Of a DNA stretch of 64,000 nucleotides, positions 11,731 through 25,604 are shown piece after piece. Location of the stretch: assembly GCF_024166365.1 (NCBI RefSeq), contig NC_064842.1, positions 16,711,001 to 16,775,000 on the forward strand, written 5' to 3'. Within the stretch, counting starts at the first letter, position 1. Each line of letters starts with the position of its first letter. A program made the position numbers and the translations under genes. Under the pieces are notes generated by a model. The model was given only the letters and a program-made list of their open reading frames with translations. It ran no database searches and was not told the origin of the DNA. Origin of the DNA: Elephas maximus indicus. Taxonomy: Eukaryota; Chordata; Mammalia; Proboscidea; Elephantidae.

Positions 11731-11888
11731 CTCCCCGTCATAGTCCCTCGCCGGGGCATCGCTCCCTTGGTCCATGCCTCCAGAAGACAGCGAGCCCTCC
11801 GACGGGGAGGGCATGGGCTGCCGCCTGGCGTTGTAGCTTCCTCCAGAGAATTCCCTCTTCAATGCACTGCCATTCTGTGCAGACGACC
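11731..11888 (-). CDS. CDC42BPA: CDC42BPA exon, Ser/Gly-rich tail
   Basis: This 158-bp exon (acceptor GTGCTGTAG, donor GGGGAG|GTGAGT) encodes RSSAQNGSALKREFSGGSYN, then a PSPSEGSLSSGG stretch, and ends RDYDGE. Its phases fit the flanking exons. Confidence 0.95.
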
Positions 11889-12309
11889 CTACAGCACATC
11901 ATTCAAGTAGAACTTTATATGCAGGAGAGGACGATCCTCCAGAAAGTGTACAGACTGCTGAGGTGACCGGCCGTACTCCCCACTGCCCCGGAGTCATCCT
12001 CCCGGGCTTAGAGTCCTGCTCAGATGACAGCTCCTGGGTAAGTCCACCTGGCCACCTCGGCACCAAGGTGCACTTCTGCGGTGTGGCCCTCTGTCCCCCA
12101 AAGCCACAGCAACTACTGTGGGCGGGCAGCACTCTCAGCGTGGCTGACCTTTGTGCTTGCTGCCCTGTCTGTCCCGCACACCCACTGACCACATGATTCC
12201 CACTTAATCCTGCAAGTCTCCACCACACTCCTTCATCAGTGAGTCTTCCCAGGAGACTCCTCAGGGCTCTCAGCTTCTCTCACACATCTTGGCGCTGAAG
12301 ACCGGGGTG

Positions 12310-12490
12310 GATTAACCAGTAAGCAAGGTACTGCAAGGGCTTCACTGTGCTTACTTACTCATCTGCAGTGCACAATTTCACATGGGTTTCACTATAACGT
12401 GGTGCGGAAACAGGTGAAACTGCATTACAGATGAGTAAGTAAGCACAAATGAACTCGTACATACCTGCTTACTGGGTCACCCGTCCCTAA
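12310..12490. repeat. Palindromic (MITE-like) DNA element
   Basis: The ends around 12316-12335 and 12456-12478 are imperfect inverted copies. Inside, 12346-12365 and 12428-12447 are perfect 20-bp reverse complements. I do not recognise the family. The structure fits a small non-autonomous DNA transposon. Confidence 0.6.
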
Positions 12491-12965
12491 TTAAGACATG
12501 TGCCTGCCATTTCCCTGTGCCTGGACCATCTGCCTCTCCAGGGCCAGCAGAGGACCTGGCACACAGCAGGTGCTCAACGGTGCAGGTTGGTGAGGCAGGT
12601 ACAGCAATTCTCAGAACTAAAGACCATTCCACTTAGTATCTAGCTACCACCCGACCTTAAAGAATTTTCATAAAAAACAAAGGGAACATAAAGCATTTTC
12701 ATTCCACAGGGCAAGAAGCCTGAGATACAAAAGTGAGGTGAGTTTCTTCAAAACCACACTTTGTTTTGATCTTAGAGTTGGGGTACATAAAAGCTAGCTT
12801 GAAAACCAAGAATAACAGAAAAATGTTACTAGATGTCCTAGCTATTGGAATATTCTGTATCTGTTAAAATGTATGATAAGAATTTTTGTTAAATCTGTAA
12901 TAAAAAGTTGCATGGGTCTATATTAAGGGCCTTTTGGATTTTGATTTGTTTTTTTATAAGTTAAA

Positions 12966-13130
12966 CCCAAACCAAACCAAACCTGTTGCTGTCGAGTCGG
13001 TTCCAACCCATAGCGACCCTATAGGACAGAGTAGAACTGCCCCATAGGGTTTCCAAGGAGTTTGGCTGGTGGATTTAAACTGCTGCCCTTTTGGTTAGTA
13101 GCCGAGCACTTAACCACTGGGAAAAATCCC
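12966..13130 (-). repeat. AfroSINE, short type
   Basis: This near-complete antisense copy starts AACCAAACCAAACCTGTTGC and ends within the A-box region at CACTTAACCACT. Confidence 0.88.
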
Positions 13131-13439
13131 TAATGTGCCAGGTACGTAATCATTGTTTTGCCAGATGTCATCCAAAGTCAACCCTCTGTCCCAGTGTAAG
13201 AGAACGGGATTGCTGTTGGGTGCTAGGGGGCTACTTTTGGAGGAAGAAGTTACCGTCTTTCTTAGGGGTTGGCTGACGGAAAGAACAGGTATTTGAGGCC
13301 TACTAAGAAACTGGCTACCGGATCCCCATACAAGTAAATGTGGTGGTATTCTCTGCAAAGGACTTTCACACCTGACCATCATACCAACTTTGTCAGTGGA
13401 TGTCATGGGGTTTAAGGGTGAGAAAACTAAGACGTAGAG

Positions 13440-14360
13440 AAGCCCAGTGACTCAAGGATTCACATCAGTTACGTTTATCAGTCTTTTATGGTTAAAGAGT
13501 ATATTCTTGAACCTGTTCCTGACCTTCTTTCATTTAATCAAACATGCTAATTTTTTCCTACCTTGGGGCCTTTGTGCATGCCTGCAACGTCCTACCTCAG
13601 CCCCCTCACACCTAGGCAAGTGCAGCACATGGGGTCACCTACTGCTCCAGCAGAAATCTAGGAGTGTCCTTAACTCTCCTCTCTCCCTCACCTTCCACAC
13701 TAAACCATCAAGCCATATTGTTTTCACTTCCAAAATATACCTACAGAACTATCTTCTTCTCTCCATCCTTTTCTCTGCCACCTCTGCCATATTCCATGCC
13801 AACCTCAGCTCTCACCTGGACCCTCGCAGAGCCTCACGCCCGGACCCCTGCTTCTGCTGGTGCTTGCCTCTAATTCATTCTCCATTTGGCAGCCAGAGTG
13901 ATCTTCTTAAGAATGCAAATCGAATAAAGGTCCTTCCCTACTTAAAACTCTTCAAAATCTTCCCACTGCCTTTTGAATGAAATGAAAATTTCTTCCCTTG
14001 GTCTCCAGTCCCTGCTTGACCTGACCCCTGCCTATCTCTCTCTCTTTATTTCTGTCTTCCTCCAGCACTGCTGTCCAGTCAAGGCTGGCCTCCTTTCAGT
14101 TGCTCAAGCACGACTCAAACTAAGGCGCGTCTCAGTGTAAACATCACCTCAGAGGGAGGCGGTGTGGTCTTTCCCATTATTCTAGGTATGAGTTCATCCC
14201 CAACAGCTACCCCTTGTTATTCTTTAATATTACACCCTGCTTGTCTCCTTCTGAGTGTGTATCATCACAGTTTGTAATATTGTTTGTCTGTCTCCTGTCA
14301 GACAGGAAGTTCTATTAGGACAATTAAGAACTGCACTTGTGCCTACTAGTCTCAGCAATG
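13440..14360 (+). repeat. L2-like LINE 3' fossil
   Basis: It shows the familiar order GGGGCCTTTGTGCATGCCTG, AGCCAGAGTGATCTTCTTAA, CTCTTCAAAATCTTCCCACT and TTGACCTGACCCCTGCCTA, then a 3' end with GACAGGAAGTTCTATTAGGA. The family name is by eye. The open frame of 177 codons inside is not a gene. Confidence 0.55.
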
Positions 14361-14507
14361 GCAACAGAGGCCGCTCAGTAACGCAGGACGCGTGCATGAC
14401 TGAGCACACGAGGGGACTGTCAGGGCAATACTGCAGGGCCTCCCGGGCATGTGGGCAGCGGAGGTGCTGCTTGCTGCGGAGGTGCTGCCTGCAGCCCAGC
14501 CACTTAC

Positions 14508-14625
14508 TTGCTGACAGGCCGCTGCTAGCGCTCATGGAGCGCCCTGGCTCGGGGCGGGACTTGGTGATAGACGGAATACTGACTGAGCCGCTGAACACGG
14601 CCCGACTTTCCTGAGGCCGAGGATT
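14508..14625 (-). CDS. CDC42BPA: CDC42BPA exon, Ser/Pro-rich tail
   Basis: This 118-bp exon (acceptor GTTTTTAG, donor GCAA|GTAAGT) encodes NPRPQESRAVFSGSVSIPSI and then TKSRPEPGRSMSASSGLSA. The segment is low-complexity, basic and serine-rich, consistent with a phospho-regulated tail. It is separated from the CRIB exon by an 11-kb intron. Confidence 0.95.
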
Positions 14626-16404
14626 CTAAAAACAAGAGAGAAGGATAATGCTTCAGGCAGAGAGAAACTGGCTTTCTGCAGAGATGTCTATTTTTCAGTA
14701 TAATTATCAAGAAATAGAATTATCTGGACCCGAGCGATCCACAACAAAGAACAAACCCCTCCCTCCCACAAAAGTAATACAACCCCAACAGGAAATACAA
14801 GCACAAGTATTTATTCTTAGGTTTATTAATTATACTTATGAAATAAGATCAATACTTAAATACTCATCAATAAATAACAACTTTTTGTTGTGAGAACAAG
14901 TTACATGGTTAGCAGTGACAGTGAGGTGGAGAATTACATGGACATTCGCAGGTAAGTAAAACAAAGCTTCAACCATGTTTGAGATTCTTAGTCGCTTAGG
15001 ATAACTCAATTGCCGAGTAAATTAGTCTACTTGGAAGAAACCTGGCTAAAACTGTATTCTTCTTGGTCAATGTTTTATTGATGGGGTACCAAACGTGCCA
15101 TTCACATGTTCACGACCCCAGTCACCAGGCATCTTTGCTGACTCACACAGAGTAGTACTATGAGTCATGAATAGGGTGTCTGCCACATTACAGTGGGGTG
15201 AAGTTACTTAATTGGGGATACTAGCTTGAGAAGTTTTCCATCTCGTTATTGAGTGATTCTGGCCATTTGAGGTAGCAGATGGACCACAGCCTGTTTGTCA
15301 ATCCCTGCCCGGAAGGAGGAGTGCGCTAAGAGGTGTGTGGACGAGCTGTCTGAGCGTGGCCGGGACAGAGGGCAGGCAGGCTCCCCAACGGCCCCTACCT
15401 TCCAGGCCAGAAGAGGGGCTGGCCAGGCTGACGAAGTCCAGATTGGGGAAAAATCTTTCAATATTCCTTACAAGGCCTGAAGTAGGCAGACTATACATAC
15501 CATATTATTAGCATCCCTTTTACCCCTCACAATGCTTTCTCCATTTGTGAGATAGTTCCGACCTCATGTAAGTATTTTCTGATGCAAATGATCTGGGCTT
15601 CTTATAATTTACAGACATGTATTTAAAAAATTATCTACTTATTAGTTTTTTCTTCACAGCAATTTTACCAGCCCACCGTGTTGATATCTGGTAGCTATTC
15701 TCTCTTTCTTTAGCAGCTCTGAAGGCAGCACATCTGTGTACACGACTTATTCGTGGTAAGCCTCTGGCCTGTGAGTTAACCTTGCACCGCAGAGTTCTGT
15801 TCTGTGTTATGGGGCTTTCCTGAGCACGAAGTCTGCTGCAGTAACAGACACCCAGCACTTACAGCGTCCCTGCGATGCACACTTCTTTCCCTGCTCTAGT
15901 GATAACCCCATGCAGCAATCTGCAATGTCACTTTAAACCTTCCCTTTCAGTCACATCAAGATAGCCAATCTGCTAGGGGAATAAAAACAAATCTTACATG
16001 CATTAAGCAAGATGGTAACTCTATACTGAATATGCAATGACAAAAATCACATATCAAAAAGTGGATCAAAAATTCAAGTTTTGTGACTCCTCCAAAGGAT
16101 TGATTTGTCAGCAAAGTCGAATGGTCTGAGTTAAGAGAATGACCTGCTGCTTCGAGAAGGGTGGGCTCTCTTCACAGCGCTGTAGGCTGACTTCACCACA
16201 GGATGGTGTTCCCTCTCCCACACACGCAGGGAGTCCCACTGATGCTCGTGGGCACCAACGTTTAACAAAGCCTAAAAGGCTGGCAGATATATTTATTAAC
16301 CTGTAGTTCTCTAAGTACTAACTAGTTCATTTAAATTGTTTGTTTTATTTTAATTATAAAGGGGATGCTCACTAACTGTAGAATAATGGAAAATACCAAA
16401 ATAA

Positions 16405-16575
16405 AAAAAAACCTCAAACCAAACCTGTTGCTGTCGAGTCGATTCCGACTCATAGTGACCCTATAGGACAGAGTAGAACTGCCCCACAGGGTTTCTAAGG
16501 AGCAGCTGGTGGATTCAAACTGCCAACCTTTTCGTTAGCAGCCAGGCTTTTAACCACTATGCCACCACGACTCCG
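16405..16575 (-). repeat. AfroSINE, short type
   Basis: This full-length antisense copy runs from AACCAAACCTGTTGCTGTCG to TTAACCACTATGCCACCACG, with A-rich sequence on both sides. Confidence 0.9.
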
Positions 16576-17659
16576 AAAAAATCATAAAAGAGACCAAAAA
16601 AAAAAAAAAAAAGTCACCTGTGAACTCACCAACACTATCAACAGTTTGATGTGTTGCCTGTCCATTGTTTCTTCCAACACATTTTTTTTTCCAGAGTTGA
16701 CCATACTGTATCATACTTTTCCAAAGAACACAGAACACAAAGCTAACAAGTGTATTTTAAAATGCTGTAACTGTCTGCCTTGCTTTGCTGTTTCGAAAGC
16801 ACTAAATCTTTTTTAATTACTCGGGGTTCAGGAAATAGCACTCCATCTTCCGGTACTATTAAAGTAGAGAAGACATCAGAGAGACGTAGCCACATGCTGG
16901 CCATACATTGAAAATTACACTGTTCTTTGACTTACATTAATTCGACGTTAATATACATCTATCTTACCTAAATGCTTTACAAGTTTCAGCAAAAGAAAAG
17001 GCCTAAATGTTTAAACTATATATCACATATTTCACTACAAGTCTTCGTACCTGACCTTTAAACACAGAAAATCAGGTGAACACTGTTTGCAGACACTCTT
17101 TTATCCGTATCACCACCCACAGGGACCTCGGCTTTTTGGGTGGCAGTCCAATTTGCCCTGGTTATTTACTAAGCACATAGTTCATGACTGTTTCTACCCT
17201 CATTTCTTCAGTTGTTTAGCATTTCTTATACTGACTGTTGTTATGACAACACTATGCTTCAGCACCTAAAAGAGTGACTAACATGTAAAATAGTAAAAAA
17301 AAAAAAATTTGCTGAATAAATGAATGGATTATGTCTGTAATCACAATTTTCTACTTCAAGTGTTGGGATTAATTTAGTTGGAAATATAATTTATGAATTT
17401 ATGTAATTTTTGAATTTCAAATTATGCTCCTTTCTGTAGAACACACAGTGTTCTAGTTAATATTGATTTGATGTTAAAACTGCGTTTAGGTGTATATATG
17501 TTTTAAAGACACAAAATACATTTTACCTGTATTGTTTGGGCAGAATAATAATATCTGGGAATAAATGAAGAAATTGGTAGCAATTCTCCAAATAACTTGA
17601 TGTATATGCTAACTCTTAACAAAAGATGATTGTCTCCTTTCCTGTAATATGGTATATCA

Positions 17660-17812
17660 AAAACTCGTTGCCGTCAAGTCGGTTCTGACTCATAGTGACT
17701 GTACAGAACAGAACTGCCCCACAGGGTTCTAAGGAGCCACTTGTGGATTCGAACTGCTGACCTTTTGGTTAGTAGCCGTAGCTCTTAACTTACTGTGCCA
17801 CTATGGCACCAT
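17660..17812 (-). repeat. AfroSINE, short type
   Basis: This antisense copy runs from AAAACTCGTTGCCGTCAAGT to the A-box remnant TTACTGTGCCACTATGGCACC, with small deletions in the body. Confidence 0.88.
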
Positions 17813-19839
17813 AAAATGGTATAAGTCAAATGATTTACAGAGTACAATAAAATGAATACCAATGTTGGAGACTTTTGAAGTTATAAAAACCAAGCAAAAA
17901 AGAGATGTGTTCAATTGTAGCTAAATAGTATTTTGAGTTATAACAAAAGAAAAACCTAGAACTGGAACCTCAGTTTTCAGCTGCCTGGAGTCCTGAGGCA
18001 CCAAGGAGAGGCTCTGAACTGGATTCATTTTGCAGTACTGAGTGTCCTAGGTGCATCTGAAAGACCTGAGGGAAAGCTACCGCAGGACAACTAATGGAGG
18101 CCAAAGCTAGCAATCAGGAAAACAAGCAATAACTCTGCTGCAGTAACTCCCAATACTGAAGAATCACACAGCCCGAAAGTTGGCTGGGGGGCCTCGAATT
18201 CAGCCACTACCGTTTTGGTGCATACATAAAGTTTGCAAATGTCCATGTAATTCTGTGTGTTATTTGTTTAAAGCAAACCCTTTACCTTTTTTTCCCCTCT
18301 AAGAAAACAAACAAAAAAAAGAAATGAAAAGTCAATGCTAGCAATTCAACATTCAGGCATACAGGAGCAGCCCTGGAGGACACGCTGACATGCGCACAGG
18401 CAGCAAACGGAAGCTCAAAAGAGGTGGGCCCAGCATTTCAGGCTTGACGTTTTTGGTTACTTTTTTTCTCTGCAACTTGAGATACTTTAGTGTTGCCCTT
18501 TTCTATAAGATGAACCTACCCTAGAATAAATGACAAAAATTAAGCCTACAAAATATATCAGTTGCTTGGTAACACTGAACGTTGAGGCAATAAAGGAATG
18601 ATATACGGAAGAAATGTCCAGGGAAAAAAATGTAAAAAACCAAAACCAAAATCATTCATTCAGCTAATGTTATTACTTCATTATAAGGTGATACGGAACT
18701 TAATCCTCTGGTCCTTCTCATGTACAAATATGCTGAAAATCAGGGTAAAGTCTCCACGTACCGTCCACTGTTTCTACTTGTACGTGACTAGCTTAAGTGA
18801 CATTTCTATCATCTTTTATATGAAACGTTCTTGATTAATTTATGCAACACTTCTCTGGAATCCCCTCCCTGAAATCTGCTACCAAGCAAACAAAGGTTCA
18901 TTTTAACTTTATCATGGTTAATCTTATCTTGTTAAATAAGACATTTACATTGTATTACACTGTCAGGGTCAATGATATTAAAAACATTTTAGTTAGAATA
19001 ATTTTTTAATACAAACAAAAACATAACCTTCTCACCCTATAGATAATTTGCTTATTGGAAAACTACTACCATATACACAAATGAAAAAACAGGTGCTACT
19101 GTTTCTCTAAGCCAGCAGATACTATGAGAAACAGGCTCACGTGATACAACTCCAGTATTTTATTATCTGTAAAACTAGCTTGGGAAATTTTCCTTGAAGT
19201 TAATATAAGGATATTTCTTAATGGGACTATGGCTTTTCAGCTTTAACAGTCACCAGCTCTCATCCCACGGCACAGCCCCTGGTAACCGAGGCATGAGGCT
19301 GGTGAAAGGGGCCGCAGCAGACGCCATGGCCCTTCATTCTGTGGCACACTTTGATTTTTTTCTGTTTGATTTAGTTTTCTTATCTTGAGTCTTGGTAGTA
19401 AAGGCATGTCAGCAGCTCAAAGATTAGTATACCCTCTTGTAATTTTTCCTGTTACTAATTAATAGCATCATGGAGATTTTTAAGCATTTCACTGCAGATA
19501 GAAGATAGGTGGGTAGGCCCTACAAACTCTTTAACCTCGCTAGATATTAAAAAAAAAAAAAAACAAAACCAAACTTCTCTGAATTGAACTGGTTATAGGG
19601 TAATGAATAGAAAAAATTCAGAAATTCTGGGAGCCTGTTATTATTATTATTTTTTTTAACAGAATAAAGGGCCACTCAGGGGTTATTTCGTATGATGGTA
19701 TCTGTAATAGAAAATACCATGGTGAGAAAATCTTTCATTAAACATAGAAAAACCTCCAATATTGTTTCAAAAATAAAACAGAAATTCTCCCCAGTCCTCC
19801 ATCTTCTTTCTTAAAAGAAGAGGGAAAAAACAGAACTTG

Positions 19840-19895
19840 AGGAAAAAGAAGAAGGAAAAGGAATATAAAGAGAGGAGGAGGAGGAGGAGCAGAAA
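19840..19895 (+). repeat. Purine-rich (GGA/GAA) low-complexity tract
   Basis: This is an almost pure A/G stretch with GGA units near 19873-19888. It may be a decayed microsatellite. Confidence 0.7.
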
Positions 19896-22242
19896 TTTGG
19901 CAGAAGAGAAATAGGCCAAAGGAAAACATTCACAAAATGGCGCCACCTCAGCGATGTTACTTAATTACTTAGTAAGCCAGGCAATAGGAAATCCATATAT
20001 GGTTAGTAAAAGTTACCACCTGACTCAGCTGTTCATACCCTCAGAGTCATAAAGCTTGGTGTACCAGGGACAGAGCGTAGAGACGGGGAATATTCAGGGT
20101 TTATGGAATCAGGAGAGAGAAATTTTTCGGCAGAATTAACAGTCATGTGATAGATGTGCTCAAAGTTGATCGGAGAGGAGATCAGACTGGAGTGATGATG
20201 AGGGGATGAATAAGGGAAACCTGGCTACCAAAAACAACAGAAAGAAGAAAAAAAGGTAATAAGGTAATGAAAATGGATTCACTGGTTACATGTGACGTCA
20301 GACAACATGCATACAGGAAAAATGAGGTACTGGTACTCTCTTACATCAGAACTGAATCCTTACTGAAATACTTGTAAGTCTTAGAAAGTTAATAATTCTC
20401 TTGCCAGTTACTTAAATAGCTGATTTGCAAAAGATTATTCACCTTATAAAACTATTCTCCTTCATCACTATAGTTAAGTGAGCAAAAACTGGACTTTCAG
20501 AGATGCAAGAAGATTTTCAGAGTTTATTTAGTTCAGTATTTTCTTGTACGATATGATCAAAACATGGCAAAAACCTACCAAAAACATTAAGGATAGAAAA
20601 AGCAGGGAACAGTTAAAGAAAAGGGCAAGTGAACCTACAACTAGCTTCTACCTAGGCGTGCTTTTTAAAACTGTTTCTTTAGAAATCTGAAACCATATAA
20701 AGCCATTTCCTGATATTTATAAGACCTGTGATATGTGTTTGCTCTGACTGATCTTATTTTCCCTTTAACAAGCATAGTAACAGAGGGAATATGGGAATTA
20801 CTGGCTTACCTTTAAGCAGCTCAAGCTTATCGCCACTTAGATACCGAAAAGAACACATTTGTTCTTACCAAGGAAAAAACCATGCCTTCTTCCCTTTGAT
20901 GTTCAGATGTATTTTTTTAAAAAATGAAATTACAGAAAAAAAAGCTTTAAAACCAAGAACACTAGTTTTTCAGATAAAATAACTTCTGAATACTTGGGAA
21001 CCACCACTTGGTGCACAATCACCTTCTCCTAGGGGAATTTTCCAGGTTTAGTTCTTGAACAGTAACTATGTTTGCGGCAAACACCCTCCCATCCCTTCAC
21101 TAGGGGCAGAGGTTGGATAGCTTGCTGGAGGGGAGGTTGTATGAACCCAGCATGACATTCATCTTCTCTTGAGCTGAGAGGAGCTTGCTTGGGAAACAGC
21201 GCTGGTAAAGTAGCTAGGCTTCAAAGAAAGGTTGCTCTGTAAAGCAGTGTTTTTAATTTAAGGATAGGAATGAAATCGGTACTTTCCAAGGTTGTTTCCA
21301 GAAAGAAAATCATCGATGTAAAGGTTGTAACTTTGATTTAAGAAGCAAATTACTTCTGAAAGCCTTAAGAGGTCATTGAGCTGGAAATTTTATCTTTATT
21401 AGCCATTTTAGCTAAGGGTAAAAAACTTACATGTAACTAAAATAACTAACCAAAAAGCTAGGAGAAATGTAATGTGCTAAAAATAAATCTTCTAAGGGTA
21501 AAATATTATTCTTCCATTCAACTAGAAAAAAAATTTGTCCTTTATTGCCAGCATCTACTAATGAAAAAAAGGTACTAGATTAAAAAGGATTCAAGAAAAT
21601 GAATACAGTCTGTATTTCTATGACAGACAGGCCATCATACACTAATTGCTTATATTCTCTTGGCTCACCAAGACGCACATAAGGGGTTCATATCTGATAG
21701 AGGAGGTAAGGAAAAAAAAGACTCTCTTAGCCTTACTCTGCCCCTTCTATATTCAGGAGGCAAACAATTCTATTTCAGGATTATTTTGGTACAAAGGAAA
21801 CAAACTTCTAAAGGCATCCAACAAATTCTCTAAGCTTATAAGTATTTCACAGGAAAGCAACACTGATCTGAATATGTTAAAACATAATATCTATGGTACA
21901 TGCTTTTTGCACAGATGACAACACGTGGCTTTGGTATTTGGAAGCTCTTCTTATATATGTTAATATTAGATGAATTTAATTCATCTTCATTTTGGGAAAT
22001 AGTTCATTAAGTAAAGATAATTGTATTTCAGTGGCAAGACCATATTAAAATCTGAGCCTATATTAAAATATTACAAGCTTTTAAGTAAACTGATACACAC
22101 ACAGGTTCAGACATGTACATTATTTTTTTTTCTGGACATGCATATTATGTTGTTGTTTATCAATGTCTACTCTGAGACAAGCATGATTCTGGGCACATAG
22201 CAAGTGATCGAAACATTTTTTTTTTCCTCCTGCAAAAGATGT

Positions 22243-23035
22243 TTAAATTTTTTTTTAATTGTAGCTTTAACTGAAAGTTTACAGCTCAAGTTCGTTTCTC
22301 ATACAAAAATTTACACACACGCTGTTACGTGACCCTAGTTGCTCTCTCTATAATGTGACAGCACACTCCTCCTTTCCACCCCAGATTTCCCGTGTCCACT
22401 CAACCAGCTCCTGCCCCTTTCTGCCTTCCATCTCGTCTCCCAACAGAAGCTGCCCATTTAGTCTCATGCATCTACTTGAACTAAGAAGTAACACTCTCCA
22501 CGAGTATCATTTTATGTCTTATAGTCCAGTCTAATCTTTGTCTGAAGAGTTGGCTTCAGGAATGGTTTTAGTTCTGGCTTAACAGAGAGTCTGGGGGCCA
22601 TGTCTTCCAGGGTTCCTCCAGTCTCAGTCAGACCATTAAGTCTGGTCTTTTTACTAGAATTCGAGTTCTGCACCCCACTTTTCTCCTGCTCCATCAGGGA
22701 CTCTAAGTTGTATTCTCTGACAGGGAGGTAGCTGGGCAACATCTAGTTCTTCTGGTCTCAGACTAACCAAGTCTCTGGTTTATGTGGCCATTTCTGTCTC
22801 TTGGGCTAATATTTTCCTTGACTCTTCGGTGTTCTTCATTCTCCTTTGCTCCAGGGGGGCTGGGACCAATTAATGCATCTTAGATGGCTGCTCTCTAGTT
22901 TTTAAGACCCCAAATGCCACTCACCAATGTGGGCTGCAGAACATTTTCTTAATAAACTTTGTTATGCCAGTTGATCTAGATGTCCCCTGAAACCATGGTC
23001 CCCAGACCCCCGCCCCTGCTACTCTGTCCCTTGAA
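22243..23035 (-). repeat. Lineage-type LINE (probably L1) 3' end
   Basis: On the minus strand it runs from GCACTTCAAGGGACAGAGTA through ATAAAATGATACTCGTGGAG to an A-rich tail at 22243. Its last ~240 bp are related to the insertion at 56175-56487. I recognise the pattern as common in elephant DNA, but the family name is uncertain. Confidence 0.6.
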
Positions 23036-25604
23036 GTGCAAAACATATTTTTTAAATGATTGAATAAATGCCTAGGGAAAATTCCAGCTTATATGTCCTT
23101 TGCTAGTAAAAAGAAAAAAAGTCACATGGAAATAAATTATGTCTGGGAAGAACAGAAATTCAGACACACAATGCATACTACATGTACAGGTGACAAGTTT
23201 ACAAATGTATACCAACTTCTTATCTCCGGAAATAAAAATGTGCTTGCATGCTACGAAAACATTAAAGGATTGGAAGGAATGTTAGAAACTAGATTAAAAT
23301 TAAACAGGGCAAAAAATCACCTGAGTTAATGCTAAAAAAAATCAATGGGGGTGGCCATAAGCTAACAAAATCAAGTGACAACAAATATGAAAGATCAAGA
23401 GGTCTAATCATGTTATGGAGTCAGTTGAGGGGTGAATCTTTGGAAAATACTATCTGGACTTGTTTTGCTCAGTAATAAAGGCTAGGCCTTATTTTGGTGA
23501 GAGGGTGAGGAGAAAAAAGTAAAGAAGGAAGGGACATGTTCATAAAAACTGCTTGCAACGTTTAAACAGACATTTTAGCTTCCGGGCGCACAGTCTTACT
23601 GTATATGAATGCCCGAATGAACTCGGAAACATGAGCAACTTGATTTTTCACCTGGTTGTAGAATACCAAGCAGAGAAACACGTCATTAAATCCTGAAGCT
23701 ATTTCCATTTAAGGAAAATACTGTAATGTGAGATACGATAGAATTTCTAAAAACAGGTCTACAACTCTTCTTTTTATGTGATTGGAATATATGAGATAAA
23801 AAATATGTCTTTTTGTCCACCAAAATAAAGCAAGTGTGAAAGAAATTTTAACTTTAAAAGGACAATACCTATTTGAAACCTTGGTAACTACTGAAATAAT
23901 TTTATATCTGTTGTTATGTTCCTTTGCAACATATGTATTTGTTTGAAATTTATATTCCTCTGTAACACTCACCACGTAACACTCACCTCATATCAGGTAT
24001 TAAAAAATATTTACTAACTAAATTTCAAAAGTTTAATTAAAACAGTACATAACACTTAATCTACCAAGTATGACCTATAAACATATTCACTGTTTTCACA
24101 ATTTAAAAAAATCTCTCCATTAAGGTATTTTGTGCCTGACATTGTAACTTCCACAAGGAAAAAAGACAGCAGCTTTGGACTGTATGGTTATGTTTACTTT
24201 TGAGAATAAAAGAAAACCAGACAAATGTTCAAATGAGAAAATAAAGGAGAGAAATCTGAAATCTCATTCCCAAGAAAAAGCTGAAAAAATAGCATAGTTT
24301 TTAAGTATGATGGATAAGTAATGCAGTTTCAATATTTTATATACTTAGTTTTAATTACTATATCAAGATTAGCTATAATTTAGTTTTTGAAATATTTATT
24401 TATATTTACCTAGTACAGCTAATAAATATCACCATTCCAAAAGGGTAAATAACTATGGGGAGTGATCTGAACTCCTTAAAGGAAGGACTATTACCATAAC
24501 ATATAATAATAATGTCCCTGAGGATGATGAAAAGAATGATGACAATAGGAATGCTAGCTTCACTCACAAGCAGGGCCAGCTGGCTAAGTGGGGTATGTAC
24601 AACGAGGAGCTAGACGCAAATGGATGCAGACTTTTTTTTCTTCCATGAAACAAATGCAAAGCTTCCTTTAAAAGCTCAATCTTTTTATTTAAAAAAAAAA
24701 TGTAAGCACTGCACATCTAACTATGTTACCTATAATCTTCTCTGTGTCATGATAGATGTTTACATCTTCTATATCACAGCAGAGTTGGCAGTGGGTAACT
24801 GATAGACTTTCTCAGAAGGAGCTTTGGGTCAAGATTCACAAATCCTCCTCCAAATGGCCATGGTCTATAAACTATGCTTAAAATTCTGTGCAACATTTAG
24901 CTGCTATCACCACTTACCAAAAGGATCATATTAAAGTTCCAGTAGTTTGCTGAGAATACTATGATACTGAAATGTTAAGTATAAATGGAACTTGGTCATT
25001 AGCTAATGCCACTCATCTTTTTAATCTCAACACAGAAGCTCTGAGAATCCAATCCTATACTGTAAAACCCAACAGTTTTCCTATGTTGTGCTTTTTTTTT
25101 TATATCAGAGTGACAAGAAAACATGTTTGGAATTGGGCAAAGGAAAAATATTTAATTTCACAAGCAGCTAAGAGGTATGACCATTAATGACCAAGCTAAT
25201 GTGGTTCCCTGGAAAAATAAAGACAGAGGCCGAGTATGTGTACTGAACTGCTAAAACTTAAGTGACATTTTAGTGATTTGGTAACCAAGTTCTGAATCTT
25301 GGCATAGAACCTCCCCGAGCCCTGCAGTTTCTTCCACCAACAACATTAAGTCCAAGTTCGGGAGATGTTTGTAAGGCTTGGAATTAAAGAACTCAGCTTC
25401 GTTTTTTTTTATCAGGTTTTGACAGATGTCTATGTTTTATGTTTTTCTAATCAGGTGTATCATCATGCATCTTACACACGTTATGATAGACTGAGATAAA
25501 CCTTCCCTCCTTACATTAAATGTCTTTTTAAATTATCACACACATATCAATACCATTTATTCCTAGCTCCATTCACGTTCACATCCACTCTTCATTCCTC
25601 TTAC

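Larger units (their letters stand above)
11889..14507 (-). other. CDC42BPA intron (2.6 kb)
   Basis: It contains a palindromic element (about 12310-12490), an AfroSINE (12966-13130) and a long L2-like LINE fossil (13440-14360). The open frames in the L2-like part are short and unrelated to the gene. Confidence 0.8.
14626..25604 (-). other. CDC42BPA intron (11 kb)
   Basis: This large AT-rich intron lies between the CRIB exon and the tail exons. It contains AfroSINEs at 16405-16575 and 17660-17812, a purine-rich GGA tract at 19840-19895 and a LINE 3' end at 22243-23035. The remaining parts (14.7-16.4, 17.9-22.2 and 23.1-25.6 kb) show no recognisable gene, RNA or repeat. Confidence 0.75.

Noticed and set aside
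13447..13980. 177-codon open frame on the plus strand
   Set aside because: It lies inside an L2-like repeat, is antisense to the CDC42BPA transcript, and shows no recognisable protein.
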